A DNA stretch of 64,000 nucleotides. Origin: Natronobiforma cellulositropha. Its GTDB lineage: Archaea; Halobacteriota; Halobacteria; Halobacteriales; Natrialbaceae. A program made the translations under genes and the position numbers. This document shows, piece after piece, positions 24,691 to 34,184 of this stretch (the first letter of the stretch is position 1; each line of letters opens with the position of its first letter). Location of the stretch: positions 124,001-188,000 of the forward strand of contig NZ_JANZXN010000006.1 in NCBI RefSeq assembly GCF_025629245.1, written 5' to 3'. Below the pieces are notes generated by a model, which saw nothing but the letters and a program-made list of their open reading frames with translations, ran no database searches and was not told the origin of the DNA.

Positions 24691-26144
24691 GGGGAGACAC
24701 CTCCACGGCTCGAGAGGACGGCCGAGAGCCGGTCGGTCGGGGCGACCTCGTACGCCCGGACGCGATCGAGCCCTGCGAGGTCGCGTCGAAGCTCCTCGGC
24801 GACGACGTAACGCTCGTAGGCGCGGTCGGCGTCGGCGAGACCGCCGGGTTCGTAGAGGACGGTCGGGGCGATGAAGACGGCGACCTGGTCGCCGCGTTTG
24901 CGGGCGACTTTGACCGTCTCGCGCAGTTCGCGCGGCCGGGTGTCGTCGGTGAAGACGAGCGTCCAGGCCGACCCTTTCGAGGTTGGAAACGCCGTCGAGA
25001 CGGCGCTGTAGAGCGGGTCGGACTCGATGCGCTCGCGGTAGGCCCGGCGGTCGGCGTAGAACGGCCGCAAGGTCGCGGCGAAGGGGCTGTGCTCGCCGCG
25101 GAGGGTCGTGAACGCGCGGTGGACGTCGGCGGGCGTCGAGCGCCGCCGGGCGCGTGACCAGGAGAAGCGGTCGTCGGCGTCTTCGAGCGGGGCGGCGGGG
25201 TCGAGCGACGGCGCTGGCTCGAGGTCGAGGAGCCGTCGGCGGACGGCCGCGTAGGTGGCTGGGGCCGCCGAGGGGTCGGTACGGGCCGTGATCCCGCCGT
25301 CGGCGACGGTGAGCAGGGCGACGGGGTCGCCGTGGGCGCGCGTGCTGGCGAGCGCCGCGAGGGCAGCCTCACGCAGGTACTCGAGTTTGCTCTCTCCCGG
25401 CGGGCCGACCGCCGTCGAGTGTCGGTGGTCGACGACGAGTATCGCCCGGCGTTCGGTCTCGGCTTCGAACTCGCGGACGTGTGGCGTGCCGAGTCGGGCG
25501 GTCGCCTTCCAGTCGATCCGGTTGGCGACGTCGCCGGGGACGTACTCTCTGATCTCTGCGGGTTCGATGCCGGAGCCGCGACGGCCGCCCTCGTGGTCGC
25601 CGTAGGCGCTCAACAGCTGTGAGCCGCCCTCGCCGACGTGGACGAGGCGAGGGCCGCGCGAGTCGACGGTGACCGACCCGCCGGAACCGAGGGGCAGTCG
25701 CTCTCGGAACAGGCCGTCCGTCGCCGTCACCGACGCGCCCGCAAAGCGGTGCTGGCCGGTGACCGGCCAGTCGACGTCGACCGTTCGCTCTGCGCCTCGC
25801 ATCCCCGGGCGCAGTGAGACCGAGAGGTCGTCGATGGCTCTGGCGGCCGTCGGCAGGCCAGCCTCGACCGTCAGCGAGAGCGACGACGGCCGCTCGAGCG
25901 AGATCGAGAGCGCGACGGGGACCGTCTCGTCGGTGAGGAGGTCGGTGCGGGCGGGGACCTGCTCGACCGAGAGGTCGGCGGCGACCCGCTGGAGGTCGCG
26001 AGCGAACGCGTACTGGCGGGTGAGCAGCCAGGCGCCGACGAGCGAGGCGGCGACGAGGAGTTCGACGCGCGCGAAGACGACCGAGAGCGCGGCGAACACC
26101 CCGACGAGCGCGAGCATCGCCCACAGTCGGCGCGTCGGAAACAT
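24687..26144 (-). CDS. DUF58 domain membrane protein
   Basis: The 485-residue protein begins MFPTRRLWAMLALVGVFAAL, followed by a second helix (LLVAASLVGAWLLTRQYAF). It then has a beta-sandwich region and the DUF58 signature RRGSGIEPAEIREYVPGDVANRIDWKATARLGTPHVREF (residues about 190-228), leading into a von Willebrand A-like domain (AILVVDHRHSTAVG, WTLVFTDD). The start at 26144 is set by a TATA element at 26168-26176 on the minus strand; an ATG at 26159 would be too close. It is the natural partner of the MoxR ATPase at 22121-23170. The exact role of such pairs is not known. Confidence 0.9.
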   Translation of the reverse strand: MFPTRRLWAMLALVGVFAALSVVFARVELLVAASLVGAWLLTRQYAFARDLQRVAADLSVEQVPARTDLLTDETVPVALSISLERPSSLSLTVEAGLPTAARAIDDLSVSLRPGMRGAERTVDVDWPVTGQHRFAGASVTATDGLFRERLPLGSGGSVTVDSRGPRLVHVGEGGSQLLSAYGDHEGGRRGSGIEPAEIREYVPGDVANRIDWKATARLGTPHVREFEAETERRAILVVDHRHSTAVGPPGESKLEYLREAALAALASTRAHGDPVALLTVADGGITARTDPSAAPATYAAVRRRLLDLEPAPSLDPAAPLEDADDRFSWSRARRRSTPADVHRAFTTLRGEHSPFAATLRPFYADRRAYRERIESDPLYSAVSTAFPTSKGSAWTLVFTDDTRPRELRETVKVARKRGDQVAVFIAPTVLYEPGGLADADRAYERYVVAEELRRDLAGLDRVRAYEVAPTDRLSAVLSSRGGVSP

Positions 26145-26167
26145 AGTCTCGCCAACCACCGGCCTGA

Positions 26168-26176
26168 AGTTTAATG
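26168..26176 (-). promoter_or_regulatory. TATA element of the DUF58 operon
   Basis: On the minus strand the sequence CATTAAACT is centred about 28 bases before the ATG at 26144. This supports a leaderless start there and rejects the in-frame ATG at 26159. Confidence 0.5.
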
Positions 26177-26201
26177 TACTGGTTCGGCCGGCCGCGGGCG
26201 G

Positions 26202-26723
26202 TCAGCGGGGCGGCGACGACGGACCCGGCCGGGAGGCGGCCGCCCGGCGGCGCGTCTCGCGCCAGACGGCCGTCGCGACGAGGGCGGTGAGCAACAGCGG
26301 CCAGCGGTCGTAGCTCCGGTAGAAGCCGTCGACGGCGAAACGGTGACTCGAGAACGGCCAGAGGTACGAGCCGGAGAGACCGGTGGGGTTGTACATGAAG
26401 ACGTCCGTGAAGAGGTGTGAGAGGGCACCGAGGAAGAACAGACCCAGCACGGGGAGGCGGTACTCCGGCGTGACGAGCGCTGCGACGAGCAGGGAGACGA
26501 CGACCGCCGCGCCGAGGGTGTGAAACGCAGACCAGGAGAACGGGAGCGAGAGCGTCGACTCGACCGCCGTGGCGGGGAGCACGAACTCGAGGCGGTTGAG
26601 GTCGGGGAGGATCGCCCCGGCCATCGCGACGGTGACCAGCGCGGGGGTGATCGAGTCGACGTACCACGAGAGGGCGGTCGCGAAGATGTAGGCGACGAGG
26701 ACGTGCGTGAGCAGGTCAGCCAT
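26202..26723 (-). CDS. Membrane-bound metal-dependent hydrolase (DUF457/YdjM-like), second copy
   Basis: The 173-residue protein starts MADLLTHVLVAYIFATAL and shows the family pattern of polar ligands at helix ends: THVLVAY, ILPDLNRLEF, SAFHTLGAAVV, GALSHLFTDVFMYNPTG. Four or five helices are predicted. It shares the arrangement of the protein at 19897-20451 at the other side of the MoxR/DUF58 module. Its ATG abuts the stop (TAG) of the upstream small membrane protein, so they form an operon. Substrate unknown. Confidence 0.87.
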   Translation of the reverse strand: MADLLTHVLVAYIFATALSWYVDSITPALVTVAMAGAILPDLNRLEFVLPATAVESTLSLPFSWSAFHTLGAAVVVSLLVAALVTPEYRLPVLGLFFLGALSHLFTDVFMYNPTGLSGSYLWPFSSHRFAVDGFYRSYDRWPLLLTALVATAVWRETRRRAAASRPGPSSPPR

Positions 26724-27146
26724 CTAGTCACGCCTCCACGTCGCGCGGGGGTGCGAGCGGGTCGACCTCGAGAGGAGCGTCCGAATCCAGGCGAGCGGCC
26801 GGACGCGTGGGTGTTCGCGCGGTTCGAAGGCGAGCGCCTGGCGGTCGAACCGCCAGCGGTTGACCCCGCGTGCGAGCGTCCAGCAGAGCGCGACGACCGA
26901 CACCGCGTACATGAACACCAGGTCCCAGTAGCCGGGATCGATTGGAGGGCCACGCAGCAGGGTGTGGTCGGGTGGCGTCACCTCGAGTGGGCCGGCCGAG
27001 ACGATCGGCGAGTCCGGACTCGAGTCGGCGGGGAACGTCGGCGAGGAGTGGATCGACGAGTGGTTCGCACCGTCGAGGACGAACAGTCCGAACAGCCCCG
27101 CGAGGAGGGCGAGGACGACGAGAACGCGGGCGGCCGTCGCGAGCAT
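26724..27146 (-). CDS. Two-helix membrane protein
   Basis: The 140-residue protein has an N-terminal helix (ARVLVVLALLAGLFGLFVLD), an extracellular loop of about 50 residues with a Ser/Pro-rich middle, a second helix (LVFMYAVSVVALCWTLARG) and a basic cytosolic tail. This N-out topology recalls a predicted signal-relay or assembly subunit, but I do not recognise a family. ATG at 27146 is chosen because the TATA element AATATTTAAC (27171-27180, minus strand) is centred 30 bases upstream. The stop abuts the next gene's ATG. Confidence 0.7.
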   Translation of the reverse strand: MLATAARVLVVLALLAGLFGLFVLDGANHSSIHSSPTFPADSSPDSPIVSAGPLEVTPPDHTLLRGPPIDPGYWDLVFMYAVSVVALCWTLARGVNRWRFDRQALAFEPREHPRVRPLAWIRTLLSRSTRSHPRATWRRD

Positions 27147-27170
27147 ACACACGCGTTCGAGTGGGGTGAC

Positions 27171-27180
27171 GTTAAATATT
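27171..27180 (-). promoter_or_regulatory. TATA element of the 27146 operon
   Basis: AATATTTAAC on the minus strand lies 25-35 bases before the ATG at 27146 and fits a leaderless transcript. It sets the start of the gene, which otherwise could be read from 27233. Confidence 0.5.
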
Positions 27181-27271
27181 AGCCACGGTGACGGGAGGAC
27201 ACGAGGCGCGCCGTCGAAAGATTCGACCTGCACGAGAATACTTTTTCACTACCGGCCGCGAACGAACGGGC

Positions 27272-29404
27272 GTGAACGACGCAGGGTCCGACCGTTCGGC
27301 GGCCGTCGCGACAGCCTGGCTCCTCTGTGTGCTGGCGGTCGCCGGTCTGGCCGTCGCCGGCGGCGCGGTCGGCGACGCGAGCGCGCAGGCCGACGAGGCG
27401 GTGAACGCGACCGGCGTGAACGAGACGGCAGAGGGCGAAGACGAGCCGATCGTCCGCCACCAGAACCCCGACGAGTACGCCGAGTCGGGCGACCTCGAGG
27501 GACTCGAGTCGGCGCTCGCCGAGAGACTCGCCGAGAGACTCGCCGCCGGTGCGCTCGACGCCGACGACGGCGAGTACGAGCTGGCACTCGAGCGCCTCGA
27601 CGAGGAGTTCCTCGCGGACCTCGATCGCTACGCGGAGATCGCCGCCGAGACGGGCAACGACGAGTACGTGGCGGCCTTCGAGGAGGCGCGAGCGGATCAG
27701 GTACACCTGGTCGAGACGCTCCAGGCGTACGAGGAGACGTCGGACGCCTACGAGGACGCGCGCGAGCGCGGCGACGACGAACGGATGGACGAACTGGCGC
27801 GCGAACTCGACGAGCTGGCGGTCGAACTCGAGGAGACACGTGAGGGACTCGACGAGCGCTACGAGGGGCTCGAGTCGGGAGTCGGCGTCGACCTCTCCGG
27901 GGCGAGCGAGAGCGTCTCGTCGGTGAACGAACGGATCAGCGACGACCACGAGGAGATCCGGGCCGAACACTTCGTCGCGACCGCCCTCAGCGTCACCGTC
28001 GAGAACGACGCGCCGGCCGACGGCGTGGCGACGGTTTCGTTTCTCGAGCCGCTCGAAGCCAGCGGCGTCCTCCAGACGGCGGACGGGACGCCGGTCGCGA
28101 ACGAGGAGATCGAACTCGCGGTCGGAAACGGGACGGTGGAGACGGAGACGGACGCCGGCGGCGCGTTCGAGTTCGTCTACCGGCCGACGACGGAGAACGT
28201 CTCGGCGACGAGCCTCGAGGTCGTCTTCGTCCCCGAGCGAACCTCGGAGTACCTCGAGAGTCGGACGAGCGTCGAGGTCGGACTCGAGCAGGCCGACGCC
28301 GAGGTGCGCTCGCTCGAGGTCCCCGACGTGGTGGCCTACGACGAGACGGTAGCGGTGCGCGGCGACCTCGTCGTCGAGGGGATTCCCGTCGACGGCGTCC
28401 CGCTGGCCGTCTCCCTCGACGGGCAGGAGATCGGTGCGGGCGAGAGCGAGGCGGGGACGATCAACGCGACGGGTCTCGTGCCGGCGTCGGTGCCCCACGG
28501 CGAGCGCGACCTGCGCGTCGGGTTCGACGAGTCCGACCGGGCGCTCTCGCCGGTGAGCGAGAGCGCGAGCGTGACGGTGCTCGAGACGGCGACCGACCTC
28601 ACGGTCGACGCGAGGGAGACCGACGAGGGCCTGCGCCTCTCCGGACGGCTCACCGAGGCCGACGGCGGGGCGGGGATCGCGAACCAGACCGTCGGTCTCG
28701 TCGTCGACGGGGCGGCCGTCTCGAGCGTGACGACCGACGCGAGCGGGCGGTTCGACGAGACGGTCGCCGGGCCGGCCGACGCCTCGACGGCGTCGGTGGA
28801 GGCCGTCTTCGAGGAGTCGCGCTCGAACCTCGCACCGGCGAGCGCGGAAGCGACGGTCACGCTCGCGGGAGGCGAGGGGGCGACGCTCGCCGACGACCGT
28901 GGGACGCTCGTCGGGGCGGGGGTCGCCCTCGCCGCGTTGACCGGCGTCACGGTCGTCCTCTACCGTCGGCGCAGCCAGCGGGCGGCGGACTCGTCGAACC
29001 CGTTCGAGGCGGTTCGGACGGCGACGACGGCCGACGAGGAGGACGGACGCCCCTCGCTGACGCCCGCCTACCTCGCACGCGCCAGCGACCACCTCGCGGA
29101 CGGCCACCCGAACGCCGCCGCCGAGAGCTGTTACGCGGCCGTCCGCTTCGAACTGTCCGAGCGACTCGAGGACGCGAAGGCGCTGACACACTGGGAGTTC
29201 TACGAGCACTACCGTCGGGAGCGGGCCAGCGACGGGCCGGACGACGTCGACCGACTGCGGGACGTCACCCAGCGCTACGAACGCGCCGTCTTCGCCATCG
29301 AGGATCTCACACAGGCCGAAGCGACGACGGTGCTCGAGCTCACGCGAGAGCTGTGTGGACTCGAGCGAGAGGAGCCGACGGCCCAGGCGAGCGCCGACGA
29401 CTGA
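27272..29404 (+). CDS. Large secreted/anchored protein with Ig-like domains and cytosolic DUF4129 domain
   Basis: The 710-residue protein starts at GTG 27272, about 31 bases after the TATA-like GAATACTTTTT at 27236-27246. It has a hydrophobic signal helix (TAWLLCVLAVAGLAVAGG), an acidic coiled-coil region (residues about 70-215), and three or four Ig-like beta-sandwich repeats (VANEEIELAVGNGTVETETDAGG and GIANQTVGLVVDGAAVSSV are typical strands). A transmembrane helix follows at about residues 546-566 (LVGAGVALAALTGVTVVLY), then a cytosolic DUF4129 domain (HLADGHPNAAAESCYAAVRF, LTHWEFYEHYRRE). DUF4129 proteins accompany MoxR/DUF58 clusters, so this completes the module. Confidence 0.85.
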   Translation: MNDAGSDRSAAVATAWLLCVLAVAGLAVAGGAVGDASAQADEAVNATGVNETAEGEDEPIVRHQNPDEYAESGDLEGLESALAERLAERLAAGALDADDGEYELALERLDEEFLADLDRYAEIAAETGNDEYVAAFEEARADQVHLVETLQAYEETSDAYEDARERGDDERMDELARELDELAVELEETREGLDERYEGLESGVGVDLSGASESVSSVNERISDDHEEIRAEHFVATALSVTVENDAPADGVATVSFLEPLEASGVLQTADGTPVANEEIELAVGNGTVETETDAGGAFEFVYRPTTENVSATSLEVVFVPERTSEYLESRTSVEVGLEQADAEVRSLEVPDVVAYDETVAVRGDLVVEGIPVDGVPLAVSLDGQEIGAGESEAGTINATGLVPASVPHGERDLRVGFDESDRALSPVSESASVTVLETATDLTVDARETDEGLRLSGRLTEADGGAGIANQTVGLVVDGAAVSSVTTDASGRFDETVAGPADASTASVEAVFEESRSNLAPASAEATVTLAGGEGATLADDRGTLVGAGVALAALTGVTVVLYRRRSQRAADSSNPFEAVRTATTADEEDGRPSLTPAYLARASDHLADGHPNAAAESCYAAVRFELSERLEDAKALTHWEFYEHYRRERASDGPDDVDRLRDVTQRYERAVFAIEDLTQAEATTVLELTRELCGLEREEPTAQASADD

Positions 29405-29622
29405 CGAGTCGAACCGCCCGACAGTCGCGTGCAATTATCCATCCACATCGGATATCGTGCAAATAATAATCATCAATAGTATAGTTCCTCACGTACCAAT
29501 ATATTATTTATAGCCCACTAGCAATAGTCCAGACGATAGCAGACGGATATGAAGGACTTTGGGACCGTCAGGCGCCGATCGACATTTCCAATGTCCACAA
29601 CATATCCACGAACCTACCTACC

Positions 29623-30885
29623 ATGACCGCCCAAAGCCACGGTACGACCGCGCCGGAGATCGACTCGTCGCTCGCCGAGAGTGACGGTGAATCGCCAGCG
29701 TCTCAGCCCTCGACTCGAGCGGCGAAGATACGAGACGCAGACAGCCTCCTGAAAGGACGAGACAGCGAGACCGACCCGACGATCAGCGTCGTCATGCCGA
29801 CGCTCAACGAAGAGGAGGGCGTCGGCGAGTGTATCGAACGCGCCAAACACGCCATCGCCGAACTCGGGACCGAAGCCGAGATTATCCTGAGCGACAGCTC
29901 GACCGACCGCACGCCCGAGATCGGCCGCGAGATGGGCGCGATCGTCGTCGAACCCGACGCCCCCGGCTACGGCTACGCCTACCGCTACGCCTTCGAGCGC
30001 TCTCGCGGTGAGTACATCGTCATCGGCGACGCCGACACCACCTACGACTTCGAGGCCATCCCCCAGCTGCTCGAGCGGCTGGAAGCCACCGACGCCGACA
30101 TGGTGATGGGCTCTCGCCTCGAAGGCGAGATCCTCCCCGGTGCGATGCCCCCGCTCCACCAGTACGTCGGCAACCCCTTCCTGACGCGGTTTCTCAACGT
30201 CTTCTACGGCGCCGGCGTCAGCGACGCCCACAGCGGCTTCCGCATCATCCAGCGCGACTCACTCGAACAGCTCGACTTAAAGACCACCGGCATGGAGTTC
30301 GCCTCCGAGATGATCATGGAAGCCGGTGCCCAGGACATGCAGATCGAAGAGGTCCCCATCACCTACCACGAACGCGAGGGCGAGGCCACCCTCGAGAGCT
30401 TCAAAGACGGCTGGCGACACGTCCGCTTCATGCTCGTCAACGCCCCCGGCTACCTGTTCTCGGTCCCCGGCGTCCTGCTCGCCACCTTCGGCGCACTCGT
30501 CATGGCGCTGGCGGCGACCGGCACCTCCATCGGCGGCGCCACCTTCGGCATCCACTCGATGATCGCCGGCAGCCTCTTCGTCATCGCCGGCTACCAGGTC
30601 ACGAGCCTCGGCGTCTTCGCCAGTGCCGCGAGCAACCCCATCCGCAAACCCGGCGACCCACTCACCCGCAGACTCGAGTCGCTCTCGCTCGAGTCCGGCG
30701 CGACCCTCGGCGTCGCGATCCTCGCCGCCGGCGGTCTCTACGCCGGGCTGTTGGTCTACCAGTGGATCTCGAGTGGCTTCGGCTCGGTCGCGTTCACGAT
30801 GGGGTCGCTGGTGGCGTTCACCGCGATCGTCATCGGGTTACAGACGATCTTCTCGTCGTTCTTCCTGGGTGCGGTGAAGGCCTGA
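29623..30885 (+). CDS. Family 2 glycosyltransferase with C-terminal membrane domain
   Basis: The 420-residue protein has a charged N-terminal extension of about 50 residues, then a GT2 domain. Motifs are ISVVMPTLNEEEGV, IILSDSSTDRTPEI, the DxD motif in VIGDADTTYDFE, and GFRIIQRDSLEQL. Four transmembrane helices occupy residues about 275-418. Such enzymes transfer a sugar from a nucleotide donor to dolichol phosphate at the cytosolic membrane face and act early in archaeal N-glycosylation (AglD/AglJ-like; exact orthology not claimed). It is the first gene of the glycan cluster and is preceded by a 200-base AT-rich promoter region. Confidence 0.92.
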   Translation: MTAQSHGTTAPEIDSSLAESDGESPASQPSTRAAKIRDADSLLKGRDSETDPTISVVMPTLNEEEGVGECIERAKHAIAELGTEAEIILSDSSTDRTPEIGREMGAIVVEPDAPGYGYAYRYAFERSRGEYIVIGDADTTYDFEAIPQLLERLEATDADMVMGSRLEGEILPGAMPPLHQYVGNPFLTRFLNVFYGAGVSDAHSGFRIIQRDSLEQLDLKTTGMEFASEMIMEAGAQDMQIEEVPITYHEREGEATLESFKDGWRHVRFMLVNAPGYLFSVPGVLLATFGALVMALAATGTSIGGATFGIHSMIAGSLFVIAGYQVTSLGVFASAASNPIRKPGDPLTRRLESLSLESGATLGVAILAAGGLYAGLLVYQWISSGFGSVAFTMGSLVAFTAIVIGLQTIFSSFFLGAVKA

Positions 30886-30992
30886 GGCGGCGGCGAGCTC
30901 GAGTGTATGGATCGTTATCAGATTCGAGTGACTAATTCCGAAGTAATTATACTTGCCAAACCACACACGATGAATACAGTTGTAGCTAATCG

Positions 30993-32459
30993 ATGGGGCT
31001 AATAAATAAATTTGGAGCCAAGCTGAAAATCGAGTTTCTCTCTAAGCTCGTAGACACTGTTTCCGGTGCTTTGATGATCGTGTTTCTGGCCCGGTTCTTA
31101 GACACGGGCCAGTACGGACTTCTATTTCTCGCGATCTCAGTGTTCACTATCGCAGGTCTGTTCGGAGAGTTTGGCCTCGCAAAATCGGCGGCACGATATT
31201 TGACAGAATATAATGAGAAGGACAGAACACAGATACGATACATTCTCTCATCGTCGCTAAAAATAACCATAGGTGCACTGACACTGGTCTCAGTAGTGAT
31301 CGTCGTTGGGCATGAACTGCTTGCGGACGCATTAGGAGAATCCGATCTGATTCTGTTACTGCTACTGGCACCGGGATACATCATATTTCACGGGTTGATC
31401 ACATACCTACGACGGGTCTTTCAAGGGTTCCAACAGATTAGGGTGGGTGCTCAGATTCAAGCGGTTCGTGGCCTACTGAAACTACTCTTCGTAGGTATCT
31501 TCGTAGTGCTTGGCTATGGTGCGGTCGGTGCACTCATCGGACACATTTTGGCCTTCGCAGTAACGGTCGCTCTTGGGTTCGTTGCACTCTACTACCTCGT
31601 CTATCCCGAGTACGAAAAGACGGAGAGTCCTGAACCTGGACTTCTAAGAAGGATGTTAGAGTACAGCGTTCCGATATCGTTTACAAAGAGTGCTGATAAA
31701 ATCGTCAAAGAGGTCGACGTCGTACTCATAGGACTGTTTCTGAATCCTGTAGCAGTAGGGTATTACGTGATAAGCAAACAAGTTGTGACGTTCACACAGC
31801 TGCCATCTGCAACGTTGAGTTACACACTATCACCAGTATACGGTGAGAAGAAGTCTGCGGAGTCGATAAAGCGCGCTTCAGAACTGTACGAAGAAACGCT
31901 AATATACACGCTAATGATGTACGTTCCGGCCGCGCTGGGGATCATCATCGTTGCTGATCCGATGGTAACACTTGTCTTCGGTACCGAGTACGCTGGCGCA
32001 GTCACGGTATTGCAGATCCTCTCATTATTCGTCATCTTCCAAGCACTCACGAGAATTACCAGCGGTGGGCTGGACTACCTTGGTCGAGCGACCGACCGCG
32101 CAAAAGTCAAATCCGTATCTGCTATCGGAAACATCATTTTGAACATAATCTTCATCCCACAGTACGGAGTGGAAGGTGCCGCAATCGCGACAATAGTGAC
32201 GTACGGATTCTATTCCTTCGCAAATGTCTACATTATGCATACAGAGCTCACGTTCAGATTCGGTTTCCTCGCTCGACAAATCGCGTTAGTACTGCTCATC
32301 TCTGGTACAATGGCAGGGGTTGTCCTCTTCGCAATGTCATCTGTTGCTGGGCTCGTGTCGTTGATTTCGGTCGTCTTACTAGGAGTGGCAGTCTGGGCCG
32401 TTCTTTGTACTGTCACAGGGTTACTAGATGTTTCAGAAGTCCGTGCAGCCTTCGGATAA
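30993..32459 (+). CDS. Oligosaccharide flippase (MOP superfamily)
   Basis: The 488-residue protein has about 14 transmembrane helices and the typical N-terminus FLSKLVDTVSGALMIVFLARFLDTGQYGLLFLAIS. Wzx/AglR-like proteins flip lipid-linked oligosaccharides to the outer face. G+C is lower (about 50%) than in the first flippase at 2085-3641, which suggests a different origin. It is convergent with the methyltransferase-kinase fusion; the stops are 13 bases apart. Confidence 0.92.
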   Translation: MGLINKFGAKLKIEFLSKLVDTVSGALMIVFLARFLDTGQYGLLFLAISVFTIAGLFGEFGLAKSAARYLTEYNEKDRTQIRYILSSSLKITIGALTLVSVVIVVGHELLADALGESDLILLLLLAPGYIIFHGLITYLRRVFQGFQQIRVGAQIQAVRGLLKLLFVGIFVVLGYGAVGALIGHILAFAVTVALGFVALYYLVYPEYEKTESPEPGLLRRMLEYSVPISFTKSADKIVKEVDVVLIGLFLNPVAVGYYVISKQVVTFTQLPSATLSYTLSPVYGEKKSAESIKRASELYEETLIYTLMMYVPAALGIIIVADPMVTLVFGTEYAGAVTVLQILSLFVIFQALTRITSGGLDYLGRATDRAKVKSVSAIGNIILNIIFIPQYGVEGAAIATIVTYGFYSFANVYIMHTELTFRFGFLARQIALVLLISGTMAGVVLFAMSSVAGLVSLISVVLLGVAVWAVLCTVTGLLDVSEVRAAFG

Positions 32460-32471
32460 CAGACTGAGACG

Positions 32472-34184
32472 TCAGTCGTCGAGATTGATCTGGTCAATAT
32501 GATCCCACACGAACGTGACCCACTCCCGTTTCTCGTCAGGCCGTGCCGTGTACGTCATTGATGTCCCAATCTCGTACTCAATACCGAGTTGATGTATCCA
32601 ACCGCTTGGGAGGTGAAGAAGAAATGTTTCCACATCGACTCCAGAGTCTCTACAGAGGGATTCAACGTACTCTCGGGCGATCGATGCGTGTTCAGTATCG
32701 TCGAGGAAAATTCGTTCGAATCCCGTTTGAAGATCTCCAAATATGATACGGGAGACTTGCAAGAGGAAGAACGTCGGGTCGACGAGTGGGTTTCCACGAA
32801 GTACAGCGTGTTCCCAGTCGATTACTGTCGTGACAGTATCCTCATTAGCAAAAATATTTTGTGGATGAAAATCACCGTGGACGGGTGTATAATACAACTG
32901 TGAGTGAGAGTCAATGGACGGCGGTGACACCTCGAGTTCCTCGACAGTAAGCTGTTGAGCGAGGTCATCTACAGAGAGGGTACTCTCGTCACATCGGTAG
33001 TCCCGTTGAAATGCAGTGATCCACTCAGCACCGATTTCGAGCACCGTTCGAAACGTCTCGGGGCAAGAATCGAGCCGTGACGATAGTGGCGTCCCTGAGG
33101 CAGGTTGTTCGACCCGAGCCGACCCAAACCGAGTCTCGATCGTCTCCCCATCTGGGAGATTAGTGGTGGTCGAAGATTGAGTTTCTTTCAACGAAGTGAG
33201 AACTCGCCCCTCACGTTCTGATATTTCGCCATGCCGAGTTCGATTAGGGACTTTGACCACCTTTTCGAGAGAGCCACTCTCGAGATGTAACAACGCTGCA
33301 CGCGAACGACCGTGAGAGAGGATGACGTCTTCGCTTTCGACGAGGGAGCTGTCGCGAGTATCTATAGAAGTATCGTTCGAAGCAACGACAAGGTACGAGG
33401 GATAGCAGTGTTTGAGAAGCCCGGTTTGATCTCCGACAAGTGATAATCGACGCGCGATTCGGTAGCGAATATCTGCATGATTGCGATACCGAGAGGTCAA
33501 CCATCTAATTGGTTCGTGGCTACTGGCATTGAAGCTATATTGTACATTAGCCACAGTTGGAAGGTGTGTGTAACAATCAATCACTGTGAAACCTGCGGAC
33601 CGGAGCGTTTTTTCGTAGCCTCGGGGAGTAGCGGACAGCGATTTAGAAAGGCGACCAAAGCGAAGGGATGCGTTTGATGTGTCCCCGATACCAAATTGCC
33701 CTGCAATACCTGATGTCGTCGGCCATCCAGGCAGATTAATTATCAGAGATCCATCGTCTTTCAGCAATGTTTGTAACTCTGCAATCCGTTCTCGCATCGG
33801 TTCCCCAGTACACCACTGAAGCCACTCTTCACCGGTAGCAACGATGAGATCGAATGAATTCGGAGAGAAGGGAAGCACATCAACAGGAGCACAGACAGAA
33901 TGTATCCGATCGTGACAGTCAAAATCCGATCGGTCGGTGAGAAATTGCAGTCGATTGTCCCGAGGATCGACAGCGTACACAGCCTCACACAGTTCTGCCA
34001 AGAGAAACGAACGGGTGCCGAAGCCAGCGAACAGGTCGAGACACGTTCCACTGATGTGCTCAGAGAGGAGCATTCGCCAGTCGAATCGGCGAAGGTCATA
34101 GGGATCGTGAGAAAGATGATATGCATCTGGTGCTACGGTCTGTTCAGAGGTCATGGAAGAACTCACATGGTTGCTGGCAGTCAT
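32472..34184 (-). CDS. Fusion of class I methyltransferase and APH-type phosphotransferase
   Basis: The 570-residue protein joins two enzymes. Residues about 40-240 form a Rossmann methyltransferase (CLDLFAGFGTRSFLLAEL as SAM motif I, AVYAVDPRDNRL, then SFDLIVATGEEW). Residues about 280-565 form an aminoglycoside phosphotransferase/choline-kinase-like domain with the catalytic loop TPVHGDFHPQNIF near residue 434 and the metal Asp in TVIDWEHAVLRGN. No membrane segment is seen. I infer sugar or lipid-head-group modification in the glycan cluster: methylation and phosphorylation of the same substrate. The start could also be the ATG at 34154. G+C is about 48%, below the chromosomal average. Confidence 0.88.
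   Translation of the reverse strand: MTASNHVSSSMTSEQTVAPDAYHLSHDPYDLRRFDWRMLLSEHISGTCLDLFAGFGTRSFLLAELCEAVYAVDPRDNRLQFLTDRSDFDCHDRIHSVCAPVDVLPFSPNSFDLIVATGEEWLQWCTGEPMRERIAELQTLLKDDGSLIINLPGWPTTSGIAGQFGIGDTSNASLRFGRLSKSLSATPRGYEKTLRSAGFTVIDCYTHLPTVANVQYSFNASSHEPIRWLTSRYRNHADIRYRIARRLSLVGDQTGLLKHCYPSYLVVASNDTSIDTRDSSLVESEDVILSHGRSRAALLHLESGSLEKVVKVPNRTRHGEISEREGRVLTSLKETQSSTTTNLPDGETIETRFGSARVEQPASGTPLSSRLDSCPETFRTVLEIGAEWITAFQRDYRCDESTLSVDDLAQQLTVEELEVSPPSIDSHSQLYYTPVHGDFHPQNIFANEDTVTTVIDWEHAVLRGNPLVDPTFFLLQVSRIIFGDLQTGFERIFLDDTEHASIAREYVESLCRDSGVDVETFLLHLPSGWIHQLGIEYEIGTSMTYTARPDEKREWVTFVWDHIDQINLDD

Noticed and set aside
27179-29434. 751-residue minus-strand frame opposite the DUF4129 protein gene
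   Set aside because: Antisense shadow: composition is Arg/Val/Leu-rich without domains, while the plus strand shows a signal helix, Ig-like repeats, a membrane helix and DUF4129.
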